64,000 nt of DNA, taken from positions 186,001 to 250,000 of the forward strand of contig CAZIDF010000002.1 of NCBI GenBank assembly GCA_964538085.1, in the 5' to 3' direction. A program made the position numbers and the translations under genes. The stretch comes from G020348385 sp964538085. Its GTDB lineage: Bacteria; Acidobacteriota; Aminicenantia; Aminicenantales; Aminicenantaceae. The first letter of the stretch is position 1; each line of letters begins with the position of its first letter. The notes below the pieces were generated by a model, which saw nothing but the letters and a program-made list of their open reading frames with translations, was not told where the DNA came from and did no database searches. Positions 26,549 to 35,108 of the stretch are shown here, in pieces.

Positions 26549-28162
26549 ATGCGTAAATATCTATCTCTTTTGGGTATGGTGGCCATTTTATTGGTCGGAT
26601 TAACCGCTCCGGCCCATGCCGAAAAACTGGTGATCCTGCACACCAATGACACCCACTCCAATCTGTTTCCGTTTGGGACATATAATCAGTACGGGGGCAT
26701 CGCGAGGATGTCGACCAAAATAAAAAAACTGAAGGCCAAGAACACAAATGTGCTCGCCTTGCATGCAGGAGACGCGTTCGTCGGAACGTTCGTGTTCAAC
26801 AAGTACCTGGGTTATCCTGAGTTAAAGATCATGGAAGGCCTATATGATGCCATGTGCTTAGGAAATCATGAGCTCGACCTGGAGCCAGATGTTTTGGGTT
26901 ATGTCCTTTCAGGCTTCAATCCAGTGGAAGGCGTACCGTTCGGGCCGCCTGTGAATCTGCCGATCCTCAGTGCCAATGTGGATCTCACGACTTTTCCGAT
27001 GACAGATGCCTTTGTCCAGCCATGGCTGATCAAGAACATCGGCGGACTGAAGATTGGGTTGCTCGGTGTGGTGACAGATGATCCGGTATATTATTCCAAA
27101 GAAACGGCTGATCTAATCTCGGATCCATATACAGCTGCTGGCGAGACAGCCTTTGTGCTTAAAAGCATGGGCTGTGATGTCGTGATCGCCATTTCCCACT
27201 TGGGGATGCCATTCGATATCGGGGGATTATCCTTAGTTCCTGGGATAGACATCATCGTGGGCGGTCACTCCCATGATGAAATGCCAGCTCAAATTCATAA
27301 CGGAAAGATAATCGTCCAGGCCGGGGAATTCGGCAAATATCTGGGCGAGCTCAAAGTCGATATCAATCCTGCCACGGGTGACGTCTCATTGATATCCCAT
27401 GAATTACATCCCATCGATCGAAAAGTCCGGAAGGATCCATCGCTGCTCAAAGAATTGAACAAACTCAGGGTAGGCATTTATCAGGATCCGCGGTTCGGTC
27501 CTGTCTATTCGCAGCATGTAGCCAAGGCAAGATGGGATCATGAGGAGAGATGGATTGAAGACGATCCCTACAGAGATCCAAGCCACATGGACACTCCGTT
27601 GGGCAACCTGGTGGCCGATGCCATTCGTGCAGGGGTCGAAGAGGCTGGATACCCCGTAGATATAGCCCTGGAAGCCAATGGCTACATAGGACACAAAATC
27701 TATGCTGGCAAGGTCGTGGGCAACGATGTGATGAGATCCCTCCCATATGGATTCGATGCGGCCACTGGCCTGGGTTTCAAGATCAAGACTGTGTGGTTGT
27801 ATGGATTGGAATTGCTCGTGGGGCTGGAATACACAGTGCACAGAGCCGAACTTACAGATGATGAATCTCTCCAGGTTTCGGGTCTTACATTTGAGTTTGA
27901 TTCGACTGCGCCAGAATACTTCCGTATCGATATGGCCTCGATTTTAGTCAACGGAGCCGCCTTCGATCCATTCGGAGTGTATACGATTGCATTGAATGAA
28001 AAATTGCTGGAGTTTCTTGCAGGACTTGGATTAAATCTGACTGGACGAGTAGTGGATCCTGTGCCCGATCTTCTGGAATTCAATCTAGTCAAAGATTACA
28101 TGCGAAAGCTTAATCACCTGAGATACACTTCGGAGGGACGCATTATCGATACGTCGAAATAA
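26549..28162 (+). CDS. Secreted bifunctional metallophosphatase/5'-nucleotidase
   Basis: 537 residues with a signal peptide ending APAHAE; AAAGGGGG is the ribosome site. The N-terminal calcineurin-like domain has ILHTNDTHSNLFPFG, HAGDAFVG, LGNHELD, ISHLGMPFD and GGHSHDE, the dimetal ligands of the UshA/5'-nucleotidase family. The C-terminal 5_nucleotid_C domain has LGNLVADAIRAGVEEAG, YIGHKIYAGKV and LPYGFDAATGL. It should dephosphorylate extracellular nucleotides so that nucleosides can be taken up. It is first of a run of exported hydrolases. Confidence 0.93.
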   Translation: MRKYLSLLGMVAILLVGLTAPAHAEKLVILHTNDTHSNLFPFGTYNQYGGIARMSTKIKKLKAKNTNVLALHAGDAFVGTFVFNKYLGYPELKIMEGLYDAMCLGNHELDLEPDVLGYVLSGFNPVEGVPFGPPVNLPILSANVDLTTFPMTDAFVQPWLIKNIGGLKIGLLGVVTDDPVYYSKETADLISDPYTAAGETAFVLKSMGCDVVIAISHLGMPFDIGGLSLVPGIDIIVGGHSHDEMPAQIHNGKIIVQAGEFGKYLGELKVDINPATGDVSLISHELHPIDRKVRKDPSLLKELNKLRVGIYQDPRFGPVYSQHVAKARWDHEERWIEDDPYRDPSHMDTPLGNLVADAIRAGVEEAGYPVDIALEANGYIGHKIYAGKVVGNDVMRSLPYGFDAATGLGFKIKTVWLYGLELLVGLEYTVHRAELTDDESLQVSGLTFEFDSTAPEYFRIDMASILVNGAAFDPFGVYTIALNEKLLEFLAGLGLNLTGRVVDPVPDLLEFNLVKDYMRKLNHLRYTSEGRIIDTSK

Positions 28163-28252
28163 TGCAACTCACACGTTAAATAATTTTCTAGCAGTTCACA
28201 AAATTGTCGCGAATGGGGATAAGTCTGTCTGGCATTTTTTTTTAATTTTAGG

Positions 28253-28282
28253 TTGAAAATATATGCCAATCCAAGATATTAA
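28253..28282 (+). promoter_or_regulatory. Predicted promoter upstream of the 28302 M14 gene
   Basis: TTGAAA, 18-base spacer, TATTAA. It is very close to the ribosome site GGAAGGAGGG at 28287-28296, so the 5' leader would be short. Confidence 0.4.
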
Positions 28283-28301
28283 ATAGGGAAGGAGGGCATA
28301 A

Positions 28302-30893
28302 ATGAAACAAACCACTAAATTTCAACACATTTTACAATTTTTCGTTCTTGTGATGGTGGGTTTTGGATTTTTAGCTCAGATCGCTTCGGCACAGAAAAAG
28401 GTCACATCTCCAGAAGAATTTTTTGGATTCCAGCTCGGCAGCGACAAAAAGATCGCGCGTTGGGACGAAATCATCCACTACTTCGAAGTGCTGGAGAGAG
28501 AAAGTGACAAAATCAAGGTCATCGACATGGGGCCATCCACAATGGGTAATCCCTTTTTGTTGGTCATCATTTCCTCTGATGAGAACCTGGCCAACCTGGA
28601 TCGTCTCCGACAAGTGAACGCAACGCTTTCCGACCCTCGAAGAGTAGCCGAAGAAGAAATTAAAAAACTGATCAAAGAAGGGAAGGCGGTCATGTGCCAG
28701 TCCATGAGCCTTCATGCTACCGAGATCGGCGGGACTCAGATGGCACCCGAGCTGACCTATGACCTTTTGTCAAGAAAGGATGAGGAGACACAGCGTATCC
28801 TGGATAATGTCGTCTTTTTCATGATCCCCAGCTTCAACCCGGACGGCCAGATCATGGTCACTGACTGGTACAATAAAACCTTAGGAACGGAATACGAGGG
28901 CTCAAACCTCCCCTGGCTTTATCACAAATATGTCGGCCACGACAACAACAGGGACGGCGACTTTCTCAACATGATCGAATCGGTGTACGCAGCCAAGATC
29001 ATGTACAGGGATTGGGTGCCTCAAGCCTATATCGACCATCACCACATGGGAAGCTCGGGAGCCCGGTTTTACATCCCTCCATATTGTGATCCTATCCGGC
29101 CTTATGCCGATCCGCTCATCTGGCGGGAACACAGCTGGTACGGGGCCCATATCGCCTACAAGCTAGAAGAAAATGGCAAATCGGGCATCCTGAATGCCGC
29201 CCAATTCCCGGGATGGGGCCATTTCGGGTGGCATTGGATAACACCTTTCCACAATATCGCCGGGATGCTCACAGAGTCGGCCAGTGCCCGATTGGCCTCG
29301 CCGTTGTATATCCATCCCGAACAGCTCGAGGGAGGAGCGCGGCAATTCCCAAGATACGAAGCTCAGTCCACCTTCCCTAATCCTTGGCCAGGAGGATGGT
29401 GGCGGCTCCGAGATATCGTCGAACAACAAAAGATTTCGGCATGGGCTTTGCTCGATTTGGCAGCCAGGAACAAAGAAACTGTGCTTTGGAATGCCTATCT
29501 CAAGGCAAAACGTCAAACAGAACGTGGAGAGCAGGGCAAAATCAAGGCCTATATCGTTCCGATAAACCAGCACGATCCCCTGACTGTGACAAAGATGATC
29601 AACACCCTGCTTTTATCGGGGATAGAGATCCAGCAGGCAGAGAAGGAATTCCAAGTAGGAAACGCCATCTACCCCGAAGGCTCTTTTGTCATCACTCTTG
29701 CTCAGCCCAAAATGGGCTTGATCAGGAACCTATTGGGACGCACCTTTTACCCAGAAAATGAGTGGACCATGGAAGCTGATGGAACCCCGCTTCAACCCTA
29801 CGATCTGGCCACACATACCATGAACGAATTCATGGGAGTTCGAGTCGATCCAGCGGACCAGGAGGCATCAGGAGACTTCCGGATACTCAGCGAGCAGATC
29901 AAGATTTCCGGTGAGGTCGAGACTGGGGGAATGGGGTATATGCTCGATGGACGTCTGAATGCTAGTTTTAAAGCCGTGAATCTCCTAATTGATAAAGGCA
30001 TAGCCGTACAAAGGATCGATAAGCCAAACTCTGGTCTAAACCCGGGTGATTTCATCGTTTACAAAGGACCTGAAAGCGTTATTGAGGAGATCGCTCAAGA
30101 AACCGGAGTCGATTTCAAAGCTCTCAATAACAAGATCGATGCAGGAATCCATGAGGTGAAAAAACCTCGTGTCGGCATGTACCAACGTTATTATGGGGGA
30201 AATATGGACGAGGGCTGGACCCGCTTTCTCCTTGAAATGTTCGCTTTTCCCTATATATCCCTGATGGACGCTGAGATCAAGAACGGAAATCTTAATGCCA
30301 AGTATGACACGATCATTCTTCCTCAGGATTCCCCGGATATAATCATAGGAGAAATCCCTCCACAATACCGGCGCTATATTTCAGCCGTTCCGCCCGAATA
30401 CCAAAGTGGAATTGGACAGGAAGGGATAGCGGCATTGAAGGAATTCGTGGAAAAGGGAGGTATGCTGGTAACTCTGGGTGAGGCAAGCAGCTTTGCGATC
30501 GAAAAATTCGGATTGGGTATCCGCAATGTCGTCGATAACCTGGACTCGAAGGAATTCTTTTGCCCTGGTTCAACCCTTAAGGTGAAGTTCGATAATACCC
30601 ATCCTTTGGCATACGGGATGCCAGAGGAGGGATTCGTGGTCTTTTATTCCAGTGAGGCTTTCGCGATCACCGAGAGTTCGAAGAGTGAACAGTACGAGTC
30701 CGTGGTACGGTACCAGGATAAGGATCTCCTGCAAAGCGGGTGGCTCATAGGTGAAGACCACTTGACCGGCATGCCAGCCATGGTCAATGTGAAACATGGT
30801 AAAGGCCAGGTGGTTTTAATCGGATTTCGCACTCAGAATCGGTGTCAGACTCACGGCACATTCAAACTCCTTTTCAACACCATGATCAGGTAG
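28302..30893 (+). CDS. Large secreted M14 metallopeptidase with C-terminal amidotransferase-like domain
   Basis: 863 residues with a signal peptide ending around AQIASAQ. Zinc-carboxypeptidase region: MSLHATEIGGTQMAPEL (HxxE ligands), MIPSFNPDGQIMV, GHDNNRDGDF and YIDHHHMGSSGARFYIPP. The central and C-terminal parts (about 600-863) resemble class-I glutamine-amidotransferase/ThuA-like domains: KPRVGMYQRYYGGNMDEGWT, IAALKEFVEKGGMLVTLGE and GKGQVVLIGFRTQNR. This architecture is frequent among large secreted M14 proteins. It probably degrades peptides outside the cell. The next gene follows after 53 bases. Confidence 0.9.
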   Translation: MKQTTKFQHILQFFVLVMVGFGFLAQIASAQKKVTSPEEFFGFQLGSDKKIARWDEIIHYFEVLERESDKIKVIDMGPSTMGNPFLLVIISSDENLANLDRLRQVNATLSDPRRVAEEEIKKLIKEGKAVMCQSMSLHATEIGGTQMAPELTYDLLSRKDEETQRILDNVVFFMIPSFNPDGQIMVTDWYNKTLGTEYEGSNLPWLYHKYVGHDNNRDGDFLNMIESVYAAKIMYRDWVPQAYIDHHHMGSSGARFYIPPYCDPIRPYADPLIWREHSWYGAHIAYKLEENGKSGILNAAQFPGWGHFGWHWITPFHNIAGMLTESASARLASPLYIHPEQLEGGARQFPRYEAQSTFPNPWPGGWWRLRDIVEQQKISAWALLDLAARNKETVLWNAYLKAKRQTERGEQGKIKAYIVPINQHDPLTVTKMINTLLLSGIEIQQAEKEFQVGNAIYPEGSFVITLAQPKMGLIRNLLGRTFYPENEWTMEADGTPLQPYDLATHTMNEFMGVRVDPADQEASGDFRILSEQIKISGEVETGGMGYMLDGRLNASFKAVNLLIDKGIAVQRIDKPNSGLNPGDFIVYKGPESVIEEIAQETGVDFKALNNKIDAGIHEVKKPRVGMYQRYYGGNMDEGWTRFLLEMFAFPYISLMDAEIKNGNLNAKYDTIILPQDSPDIIIGEIPPQYRRYISAVPPEYQSGIGQEGIAALKEFVEKGGMLVTLGEASSFAIEKFGLGIRNVVDNLDSKEFFCPGSTLKVKFDNTHPLAYGMPEEGFVVFYSSEAFAITESSKSEQYESVVRYQDKDLLQSGWLIGEDHLTGMPAMVNVKHGKGQVVLIGFRTQNRCQTHGTFKLLFNTMIR

Positions 30894-30946
30894 GGTGTTA
30901 TCATTTTCCACAAGGATCACGATCATGTGTGCCGAGGAGAATTACC

Positions 30947-32086
30947 ATGAAAATCACGCGTAGAGAATTTTTCAAAATGTCAGGGGCTGCAGTCATTGGA
31001 TCGACGGCTTTGACCGGATATTCTGCCCAAAAAGCCTCGGCTGGCTTCGATCCGCTGAATGAGAAAGGAATTCATCCGGTCCTGGAAAAGGATCATCCAT
31101 ATATCTTTATCGACTCCTGCATGCAGATCTGGCCGGATGCCCAGTTCCAGGATGCCCACCTGTACGGCGTGACCTCCTATGCTGTTACGGCTTGGGATCC
31201 TCATCTTGATTTGGATCAAGCTCTTGAAGGACTGATGTTCTGGCATTACATTGCGAAAAAATATCCAGGCCTGTCCATCGCTTACTCGGTCGAAGATATC
31301 AAAAAAGCGAAAAAAGACAAAAAGGCCACCCTTCTTTTGGTTTCCCAGTGCGGAGATTTCATCGGATATAAGATTCACCGAATCGCGGCATTCTACCGAC
31401 TGGGATTGCGAATGATGATCCCGGCATACAGCCTTTCCAACCGAATCTGCGGAGGATGCCTAGACCGGACCGATCAGGGCTTGACATCCTTCGGGCAATT
31501 GGTTGTCGAAGAATGCAATCGTGTGGGGCTCTTGCTGGACTGTTCCCATTTAGGGAAGCGTTCCAGCCTCGAGATCATCGAACACAGCAGGCATCCTGTG
31601 GTTTTCAGCCACTCCTGTACGACAGAGTTGGCGGAAAATCCCCGGAATATATCAGATGAACAGATCAAAGCCTGTGCTGCAAAACAGGGAGTCATCGGCC
31701 TGTCTCCTTGGGGGCCTATGGTGATGAAAACCGGCCAAACCAGCCGTCCCACCTTGGATGACTTTATCGACCATATCAATCATCTGGTCCAGCTGCTCGG
31801 TTCGACAGACAATATAGGAGTGGGTACAGATATGAGCTTGGGCACTTACCCGGACCACGAAGTGGATCCCTGGGGATCTCCTGCATATAAAGATGTGACT
31901 GGTGCTTACGATAAATATGTCACCCAGAACATACGTTCACCCCTTCGCATGGTCGAAGGCTTCAGCAATTATGCCGAAGTTGTGAATTTTGTCGAAAAAC
32001 TAAAAAAAAGAGGGTACACCGATGCGGATGCCCATAAGATCCTGGGCCTGAACTATATGCGCGTATTCGGCCAAGTGTGGAAGTAA
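30947..32086 (+). CDS. Tat-exported M19 (membrane dipeptidase)-like protein with altered metal site
   Basis: 379 residues from the ATG at 30947 (GAGGAGA upstream). A longer in-frame start would overlap the previous gene and bury the leader. Tat signal TRREFFKMSGAA. The body is M19-like: GLTSFGQLVVEECNRVGLLL, DCSHLG (His201), VFSHSC (His222), ENPRNISDEQIKAC and NIGVGTDMSLG. The usual HxD zinc pair near the N-terminus is replaced by DSCMQ (56-60). The bridging Glu region is SQCGD (133-137). Either the site is rearranged or the protein is no longer a dipeptidase. It is coupled to the PLP enzyme downstream (28-base gap). Confidence 0.85.
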   Translation: MKITRREFFKMSGAAVIGSTALTGYSAQKASAGFDPLNEKGIHPVLEKDHPYIFIDSCMQIWPDAQFQDAHLYGVTSYAVTAWDPHLDLDQALEGLMFWHYIAKKYPGLSIAYSVEDIKKAKKDKKATLLLVSQCGDFIGYKIHRIAAFYRLGLRMMIPAYSLSNRICGGCLDRTDQGLTSFGQLVVEECNRVGLLLDCSHLGKRSSLEIIEHSRHPVVFSHSCTTELAENPRNISDEQIKACAAKQGVIGLSPWGPMVMKTGQTSRPTLDDFIDHINHLVQLLGSTDNIGVGTDMSLGTYPDHEVDPWGSPAYKDVTGAYDKYVTQNIRSPLRMVEGFSNYAEVVNFVEKLKKRGYTDADAHKILGLNYMRVFGQVWK

Positions 32087-32114
32087 ACTCAACGTAATTA
32101 AAAGGAGAGGTTTG

Positions 32115-33455
32115 ATGAGAGAACAATCCATCCGGCATTTCACCGATCTTGAGAATCCAGTCAGCAGAAGAACTATCCTCAAAGGAATGTTCAGCAGTGC
32201 GGCAGCCGGAATCATGCTTCCCTACACACAAATCGAACAACAAATTTCTCGAACTGAATCTCTGCAAGAAGCTGTAAAAAGAATAGGCGAGAAGGAAACC
32301 GGCGATGAACGATTTTGGGGGATTGTCAAAAAGCAATTTATGATCAAAGAAGGACTTATCATGCTCAATGCTGCCAACCTCTGTCCATCACCGCTGAGCG
32401 TACAGAAAAAGCTTTTCGAACTGACAAAAGATGTGGACAGCGATCCGTCATTCACCAACCGTGCTAAATTTGCTGGCATCAAAGAAAAAGTTCGTGAAGG
32501 GATCGCGAAGTATGTCAATGTCGATCCCGATGAGATCGCTCTGGTCCGGAATACCAGCGAGGGGAATAATATCGTGATCAATGGCCTTCGACTGGGAAAA
32601 GGGGATGAAGTTATCTTTTGGGATCAGAACCATCCGACAGCCAACATTGCTTGGGATGTACGGGCTGAACGTTACGGCTATCGTGTTATCAGGGTTCAGA
32701 CTCCGGAGAATCCGACATCCGACCAAGACTTGATGAGACCTTTCGAACAGGCGATAACCTCCCGAACAAAAGTTTTGTGTTTTTCGCACGTTTCCAATGT
32801 ATCCGGAATCCGTCTTCCTGCCAAAGAGATATGTCAATTGGCGCGATCTAAAGGGATTTTAACTCTAGTCGACGGGGCGCAAACCTTCGGAACTTATCCG
32901 TTGTTTCTTCATGACATCGGGTGTGATTTTTACACGGCCAGTTCCCACAAATGGTTTTGCGGACCAAGAGAGATGGGGATGCTGTATGTCCGCAGGGGAA
33001 TGGCAGATTCTGTGTATCCCAGTATCGTCGGCGTAGGATGGGAAAATGCTCGCGCCAGCGGTGCCATCAAATTTGAAACCCTCGGACAACAGGCCGTCGA
33101 ACGGTTCGGTGCCATGCTGGAGACAATCATATTTCACAACACACTCTGGATGCTCCGAATTTCCTCTCGGGCCCGCATGTTGGCTGATGCCGTCCGGGAT
33201 GGAGTGAAGAAAAGGATTCCAGATGCCAAATTCATCACGCCCATGGAGCACCAAAGAAGTTGGGGGGTTGTCATTTTCCATATCCCTGGTGTCGACCCAT
33301 CGCAAGTCTTGGAAATCCTGTACCGTAAATACAATATCGGATGTGCCGTCATGGGGCAAAATATCCGGTTTTCTCCCCATTTTTACAACACGTTGGAAGA
33401 TATCGATAAAGCCGTGTACGCAGTGGCACAAATTTCGTCAGCTCTAAGGGCCTGA
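32115..33455 (+). CDS. Tat-exported class V aminotransferase-fold PLP enzyme
   Basis: 446 residues from the ATG at 32115 (AAAGGAGAGG upstream); an adjacent TTG gives one extra residue. Tat leader SRRTILKGMFSSAAAGIM. Class V fold (isopenicillin-N epimerase/NifS-like): VRNTSEGNNIVINGL, CFSHVSNVSGIRLPAKEI, VDGAQTFGTYP (PLP-binding Asp and Gln), and ASSHKWFCGPREMG with the Schiff-base Lys. Reactions in this group include epimerisation, transamination and cysteine desulfuration; the substrate cannot be read. Export of a PLP enzyme through Tat implies cofactor loading before transport. Its end overlaps the convergent nitroreductase by 12 bases. Confidence 0.88.
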   Translation: MREQSIRHFTDLENPVSRRTILKGMFSSAAAGIMLPYTQIEQQISRTESLQEAVKRIGEKETGDERFWGIVKKQFMIKEGLIMLNAANLCPSPLSVQKKLFELTKDVDSDPSFTNRAKFAGIKEKVREGIAKYVNVDPDEIALVRNTSEGNNIVINGLRLGKGDEVIFWDQNHPTANIAWDVRAERYGYRVIRVQTPENPTSDQDLMRPFEQAITSRTKVLCFSHVSNVSGIRLPAKEICQLARSKGILTLVDGAQTFGTYPLFLHDIGCDFYTASSHKWFCGPREMGMLYVRRGMADSVYPSIVGVGWENARASGAIKFETLGQQAVERFGAMLETIIFHNTLWMLRISSRARMLADAVRDGVKKRIPDAKFITPMEHQRSWGVVIFHIPGVDPSQVLEILYRKYNIGCAVMGQNIRFSPHFYNTLEDIDKAVYAVAQISSALRA

Positions 33456-34232
33456 ATCTGCGACAAAACTGGCAATACAATCGCGGGGGGAAGTCCACTT
33501 TCCGCCCACACCTGAATAGCGGGCACCTAATTCCAGATGAAGCATGGCGATCCCGCAGTCCAGCCGCCGCGCGATCTTATAAGTGTCTCGTTTTTTGTCG
33601 AGAGAAACAGTTATCGATCTGTTGCAGCAAACAAACCGCCATGGTTGCCGGTTGACAGCGGAGGGTGCCAGCTGAGCAGCTTCCAGGGCCGTTTTCATCC
33701 ACTCCTGTTTGCATGTTCCTGTCACCAACCCACTCAGGGGCTTTCTCTTGTGCAATCGACCGAATCCAATCATGAGTTTTTCTTGAAATGAAAAGGAATC
33801 CTTGAAGAATCCGAAGGGAGTGATAGCCAGTACTTTTTCATTTTTAGTGATAGAAATCTGCTTGTTTACTGCTTCAGGACGGAAATACCCTCCCACCCAA
33901 CACGTGCCGAGGCCCAAGGCAGTAGCTTCAAGTATGATTCCTTCTCCGGTATAGCCCACAGCTTCTTGAACCCGATGCGAATCCATATTCCCGATAAAAG
34001 CGATATAGCCAGGCGCGTCTTCGATCTTTCCGTAAGAACCGATGAAACCCCGATAAACCTGATCACTCGGTTCCATTACCATAACAGCTCTGGCCTCGGG
34101 AAAAGGATGGAAGTTCTGGCAGACTGCAGCAAGACGTTTGAATTTATCCGGAGGGACTCTGATTTCTTTATAAATCCTCCGAGACCTTCGAGTGAAGATA
34201 GCCTTGTACCAGGATTCAACAGGAATTTCCAT
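33444..34232 (-). CDS. Nitroreductase family protein (TM1586-like)
   Basis: 262 residues, cytoplasmic, FMN-dependent fold duplicated as in the putative TM nitroreductase family. Motifs: FTRRSRRIYKEIRVPPDKF, ILEATALGLGTCWVGGYF and ALEAAQLAPSAVNRQPWRFV (flavin-binding SxxNxQPW). The C-terminal half has the second nitroreductase-like repeat. It probably reduces nitro- or quinone-type compounds, physiological substrate unknown. It is the only minus-strand gene inside a plus-strand block of exported hydrolases. Confidence 0.88.
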   Translation of the reverse strand: MEIPVESWYKAIFTRRSRRIYKEIRVPPDKFKRLAAVCQNFHPFPEARAVMVMEPSDQVYRGFIGSYGKIEDAPGYIAFIGNMDSHRVQEAVGYTGEGIILEATALGLGTCWVGGYFRPEAVNKQISITKNEKVLAITPFGFFKDSFSFQEKLMIGFGRLHKRKPLSGLVTGTCKQEWMKTALEAAQLAPSAVNRQPWRFVCCNRSITVSLDKKRDTYKIARRLDCGIAMLHLELGARYSGVGGKWTSPRDCIASFVADSGP

Positions 34233-34352
34233 ATATGGCCTCCGGAAGCGACCACTCCATCAAGTACCGGATTTGCTGAATTCTGTCAAGCCGACATGTC
34301 ATTTTAGGAGAAGTCTATTATCAGTTTTTTATGTTCAATTCGATCCCATTTA

Positions 34353-34361
34353 TGCTAGAAT
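34353..34361 (+). promoter_or_regulatory. Predicted extended -10 for the 34396 lipoprotein gene
   Basis: TGC followed by TAGAAT at 34356-34361, about 35 bases before the ATG. No convincing -35 at the expected distance. Confidence 0.35.
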
Positions 34362-34395
34362 CCTGCTCTAGAGGAAAACGATGTGGAGGAGAAAA

Positions 34396-35088
34396 ATGAG
34401 CAAATATGTCAAAATATGTGTTTTGTTAATAGTCCTATCCCTTGGCTTGATGTATTGCACTTCTAAGGAAGACCGTTCGGATGAACAAATCATCTCCAAA
34501 GAAATGGGATGGCTGAATATAGAAGGAGCTGACCTCCGGGGACACCAGGTTTTGGATGCAGAATCTGGAAAAGAGGTCGGATTCATCAGTAACCTCAACA
34601 GCACCATTGAACTTCCTGCCGGAGTCTATACGGTAACCGCGGGAAGTAGAGCCTGGGAAGATGTCGAGATCAAGCCAGGCGAGACAACTTTATTGCAACC
34701 GGGAAGATTGGAAGTCATAAATGCTTCTTTCCGTGGTCATACGGTGTTGGATAGCAATACAGGGAAGGAGCAAGGTCAAATATCCAATGCGGCTCAATCT
34801 ATGACTTTAATCCCCGGGAACTATAAAGTGACATTCGGAAGTATCGCATGGGAAGCAACGGTTAAGGCAGGTGAAACCACGACGTTGAAGGCGGGCGTTG
34901 TCACCGTCGAAGGTGCCGGCGTTCAAGGAAACACCATAAGAACGACAGATGGCCAAGAGGTGGGATATGTCAGCAATACGGCCAGCTCCTTCACTCTTCC
35001 TCCCGGTGAATACACTATAGAGATCGATGGAAAACAGGTGAGTTTTTCCATTCAAGAAGGACAGACGCAGACTATTGAAAATAAATAA
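34396..35088 (+). CDS. Exported protein of three tandem beta-rich repeats
   Basis: 230 residues from the ATG at 34396 (GGAGGAG upstream). The leader is hydrophobic and ends MYCTSK, a probable lipoprotein with imperfect lipobox. The mature part is three near-equal repeats: residues 39-103, 104-167 and 168-230. Each has the plan GxxLRGHxVLDxxTGKExGxISN, then LPxGxYxVTxGS, then KxGETTxLxxG. The PEGA-like ending (PGxYxV) suggests small beta-sandwich domains used for surface or protein binding. No enzyme motif. It is followed 20 bases later by an M14 peptidase. Confidence 0.75.
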   Translation: MSKYVKICVLLIVLSLGLMYCTSKEDRSDEQIISKEMGWLNIEGADLRGHQVLDAESGKEVGFISNLNSTIELPAGVYTVTAGSRAWEDVEIKPGETTLLQPGRLEVINASFRGHTVLDSNTGKEQGQISNAAQSMTLIPGNYKVTFGSIAWEATVKAGETTTLKAGVVTVEGAGVQGNTIRTTDGQEVGYVSNTASSFTLPPGEYTIEIDGKQVSFSIQEGQTQTIENK

Positions 35089-35108
35089 ATAAAATTTGGG
35101 GTGATGAA

